From the NCBI GenBank assembly GCA_023411225.1, contig JAEYPA010000175.1, forward strand, positions 1 through 15,958: a stretch of 15,958 nucleotides of DNA, read 5' to 3'. How positions within the stretch are numbered: the stretch's first letter is position 1; each line of letters opens with the position of its first letter. The notes beneath the pieces were generated by a model, which had not been told where the DNA came from, made no database searches, and saw only the letters and a list, made by a program, of their open reading frames with translations. The stretch is from Bacillota bacterium (GTDB lineage Bacteria; Bacillota; Clostridia; Lachnospirales; Lachnospiraceae). Both the position numbers and the translations under genes were made by a program. Below are positions 14,779 through 15,958 of this stretch, in pieces.

Positions 14779-15958
14779 TTATTTAATATCTAGCTCTAGG
14801 TTATCATTACTCTTCGCTTCTGTACCAGTTACCTTATGATAGATATCCATAAACTCTTTACCGGTAATAGTCTCTTTCTCATACAGGAATTCTGCAATCT
14901 TATCCAGGACTTCTTTATTATTGCTTAGAAGATCCTCGGCTCTCTTATAGCATTCTTTCAAAAGACTCATGACTACCTGATCCACTTGGCTTGCCGTTGA
15001 ATCTGCACAGTTCATTACAGTTCGACCGTCTAAATACTTATTTTCTACAGATTCTAAGCAAACAAGGCCAAATTCATCGGACATACCATACTGGGTAACC
15101 ATCGCTCTAGCTAATTCAGTAGCCTTCTCGATATCATTACTTGCACCGGTTGTTATTGAATTAAAAATAATCTGCTCTGCTGCACGACCACCAAATAAGG
15201 TAGTAATACGTGTTAACATCTCTTCCTTCGTCATCAAGTACTTTTCTTCCTCTGGTACTTGCATCACGTAACCAAGAGATCCCATAGTTCGTGGTACAAT
15301 GGTAATCTTCTGAACAGGTTCAGATTCTTTAATCAAGGCTGTAACCAAAGCATGACCAACTTCATGGTATGCAACAATCTTCTTCTCTTCTTTTCCAAGA
15401 ATACGATCCTTCTTTTCTTTACCTGCAATAACAACCTCAACAGACTCAAATAAGTCAGCCTGAGATACTGCAGTTCGCCCATCCTTAACTGCCATAATTG
15501 CTGCTTCATTTATCATATTGGCAAGATCGGAACCTACAGCTCCTGAAGTTGCCAAAGCAATTGCATCCAAATCTACAGAGTCATCCATTAAGACATCCTT
15601 AGCATGGACTCTTAAGACATCCTTACGACCTTTTAAGTCAGGCTTATCTACAATAATCCTTCGATCAAAACGACCTGGACGAAGAAGGGCCTTATCCAAT
15701 ACCTCCGGACGGTTTGTGGCTGCTAAGATTACAAGACCTTTAGAGGAATCAAATCCATCCATCTCTGAAAGAAGCTGATTTAAGGTCTGTTCTCTTTCAT
15801 CATTGCCACCGCCATAACGACTGTCACGGCTCTTACCAATGGCATCTACTTCATCAATAAATATAATACATGGCGCCTTCGCTTGGGCTTCCTTAAACAA
15901 ATCCCTAACTCTCGAAGCACCTACACCAACAAACATCTCTACGAAATCGGAACCAGAC
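14779..15958 (-). CDS. ftsH: ATP-dependent zinc metalloprotease FtsH (N-terminus outside window)
   Basis: FtsH is a membrane-anchored hexameric AAA+ protease that degrades unneeded membrane proteins and regulators. About 392 residues are present. The transmembrane segments and Walker A lie beyond the right edge. Seen, in order from the edge: pore loop FVEMFVGVGASR, Walker B IIFIDEVDAIG, second region of homology with TNRPEVLDKALLRPGRFDR including the arginine finger, the protease zinc motif HEVGH (15352-15366; usually HEAGH, still a valid HExxH), the third zinc ligand D in ASNDIEKAT, and a C-terminal coiled region ending in an acidic tail. The frame is open to the edge, so the ATG at 15936 is an internal methionine. 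It is followed by a hairpin and then uvrC. Confidence 0.97.
   Translation of the reverse strand, partial: SGSDFVEMFVGVGASRVRDLFKEAQAKAPCIIFIDEVDAIGKSRDSRYGGGNDEREQTLNQLLSEMDGFDSSKGLVILAATNRPEVLDKALLRPGRFDRRIIVDKPDLKGRKDVLRVHAKDVLMDDSVDLDAIALATSGAVGSDLANMINEAAIMAVKDGRTAVSQADLFESVEVVIAGKEKKDRILGKEEKKIVAYHEVGHALVTALIKESEPVQKITIVPRTMGSLGYVMQVPEEEKYLMTKEEMLTRITTLFGGRAAEQIIFNSITTGASNDIEKATELARAMVTQYGMSDEFGLVCLESVENKYLDGRTVMNCADSTASQVDQVVMSLLKECYKRAEDLLSNNKEVLDKIAEFLYEKETITGKEFMDIYHKVTGTEAKSNDNLELDIK

Overview
This is a 16 kb stretch of housekeeping chromosome from an AT-rich, low-GC Gram-positive anaerobe. It is most likely a clostridium of the Lachnospiraceae type. The basis is the gene content (hprK, a Crh/HPr-like protein, whiA and rapZ next to murB, uvrC, dnaE and pfkA), strong AGGAGG-type ribosome binding sites and AT-rich gaps. 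The genus is inference, because no 16S or other definitive marker is present. Every complete gene lies on the minus strand. Only a 23-codon acidic tail of one gene at the left edge is on the plus strand. I see no mobile element, tRNA, rRNA, CRISPR array or phage gene.

In transcription order (right to left): ftsH (missing its N-terminus at the window edge), a hairpin terminator, uvrC, then hprK and a ROK-family glucokinase as one unit with its own promoter and terminator. Next comes a murB-rapZ-whiA-crh unit with its own promoter and terminator. dnaE follows behind an extended -10 promoter, then pfkA, an ABC exporter half-transporter and a Cof-type HAD phosphatase. The last gene converges on the plus-strand tail across a shared bidirectional terminator (84-117).

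Functionally the window combines proteolysis (FtsH), DNA repair and replication (UvrC, DnaE), wall precursor synthesis (MurB), division-linked regulators (WhiA, RapZ) and nearly the whole upper arm of Gram-positive carbon control. Glucokinase and phosphofructokinase lead to fructose-1,6-bisphosphate, which activates HPr kinase. That kinase phosphorylates Ser46 of the HPr-like protein encoded here. This HPr-like protein has Glu in place of the catalytic His15 but keeps Ser46, so it looks like a Crh-type regulator and not a PTS phosphocarrier.

I found no convincing novel system. The observations most worth a second look are the Glu15 Crh-like protein, the clustering of the FBP/HprK loop, the absence of a yvcK-type gene between rapZ and whiA, and a terminator-like hairpin that leaves no room for a uvrC promoter.
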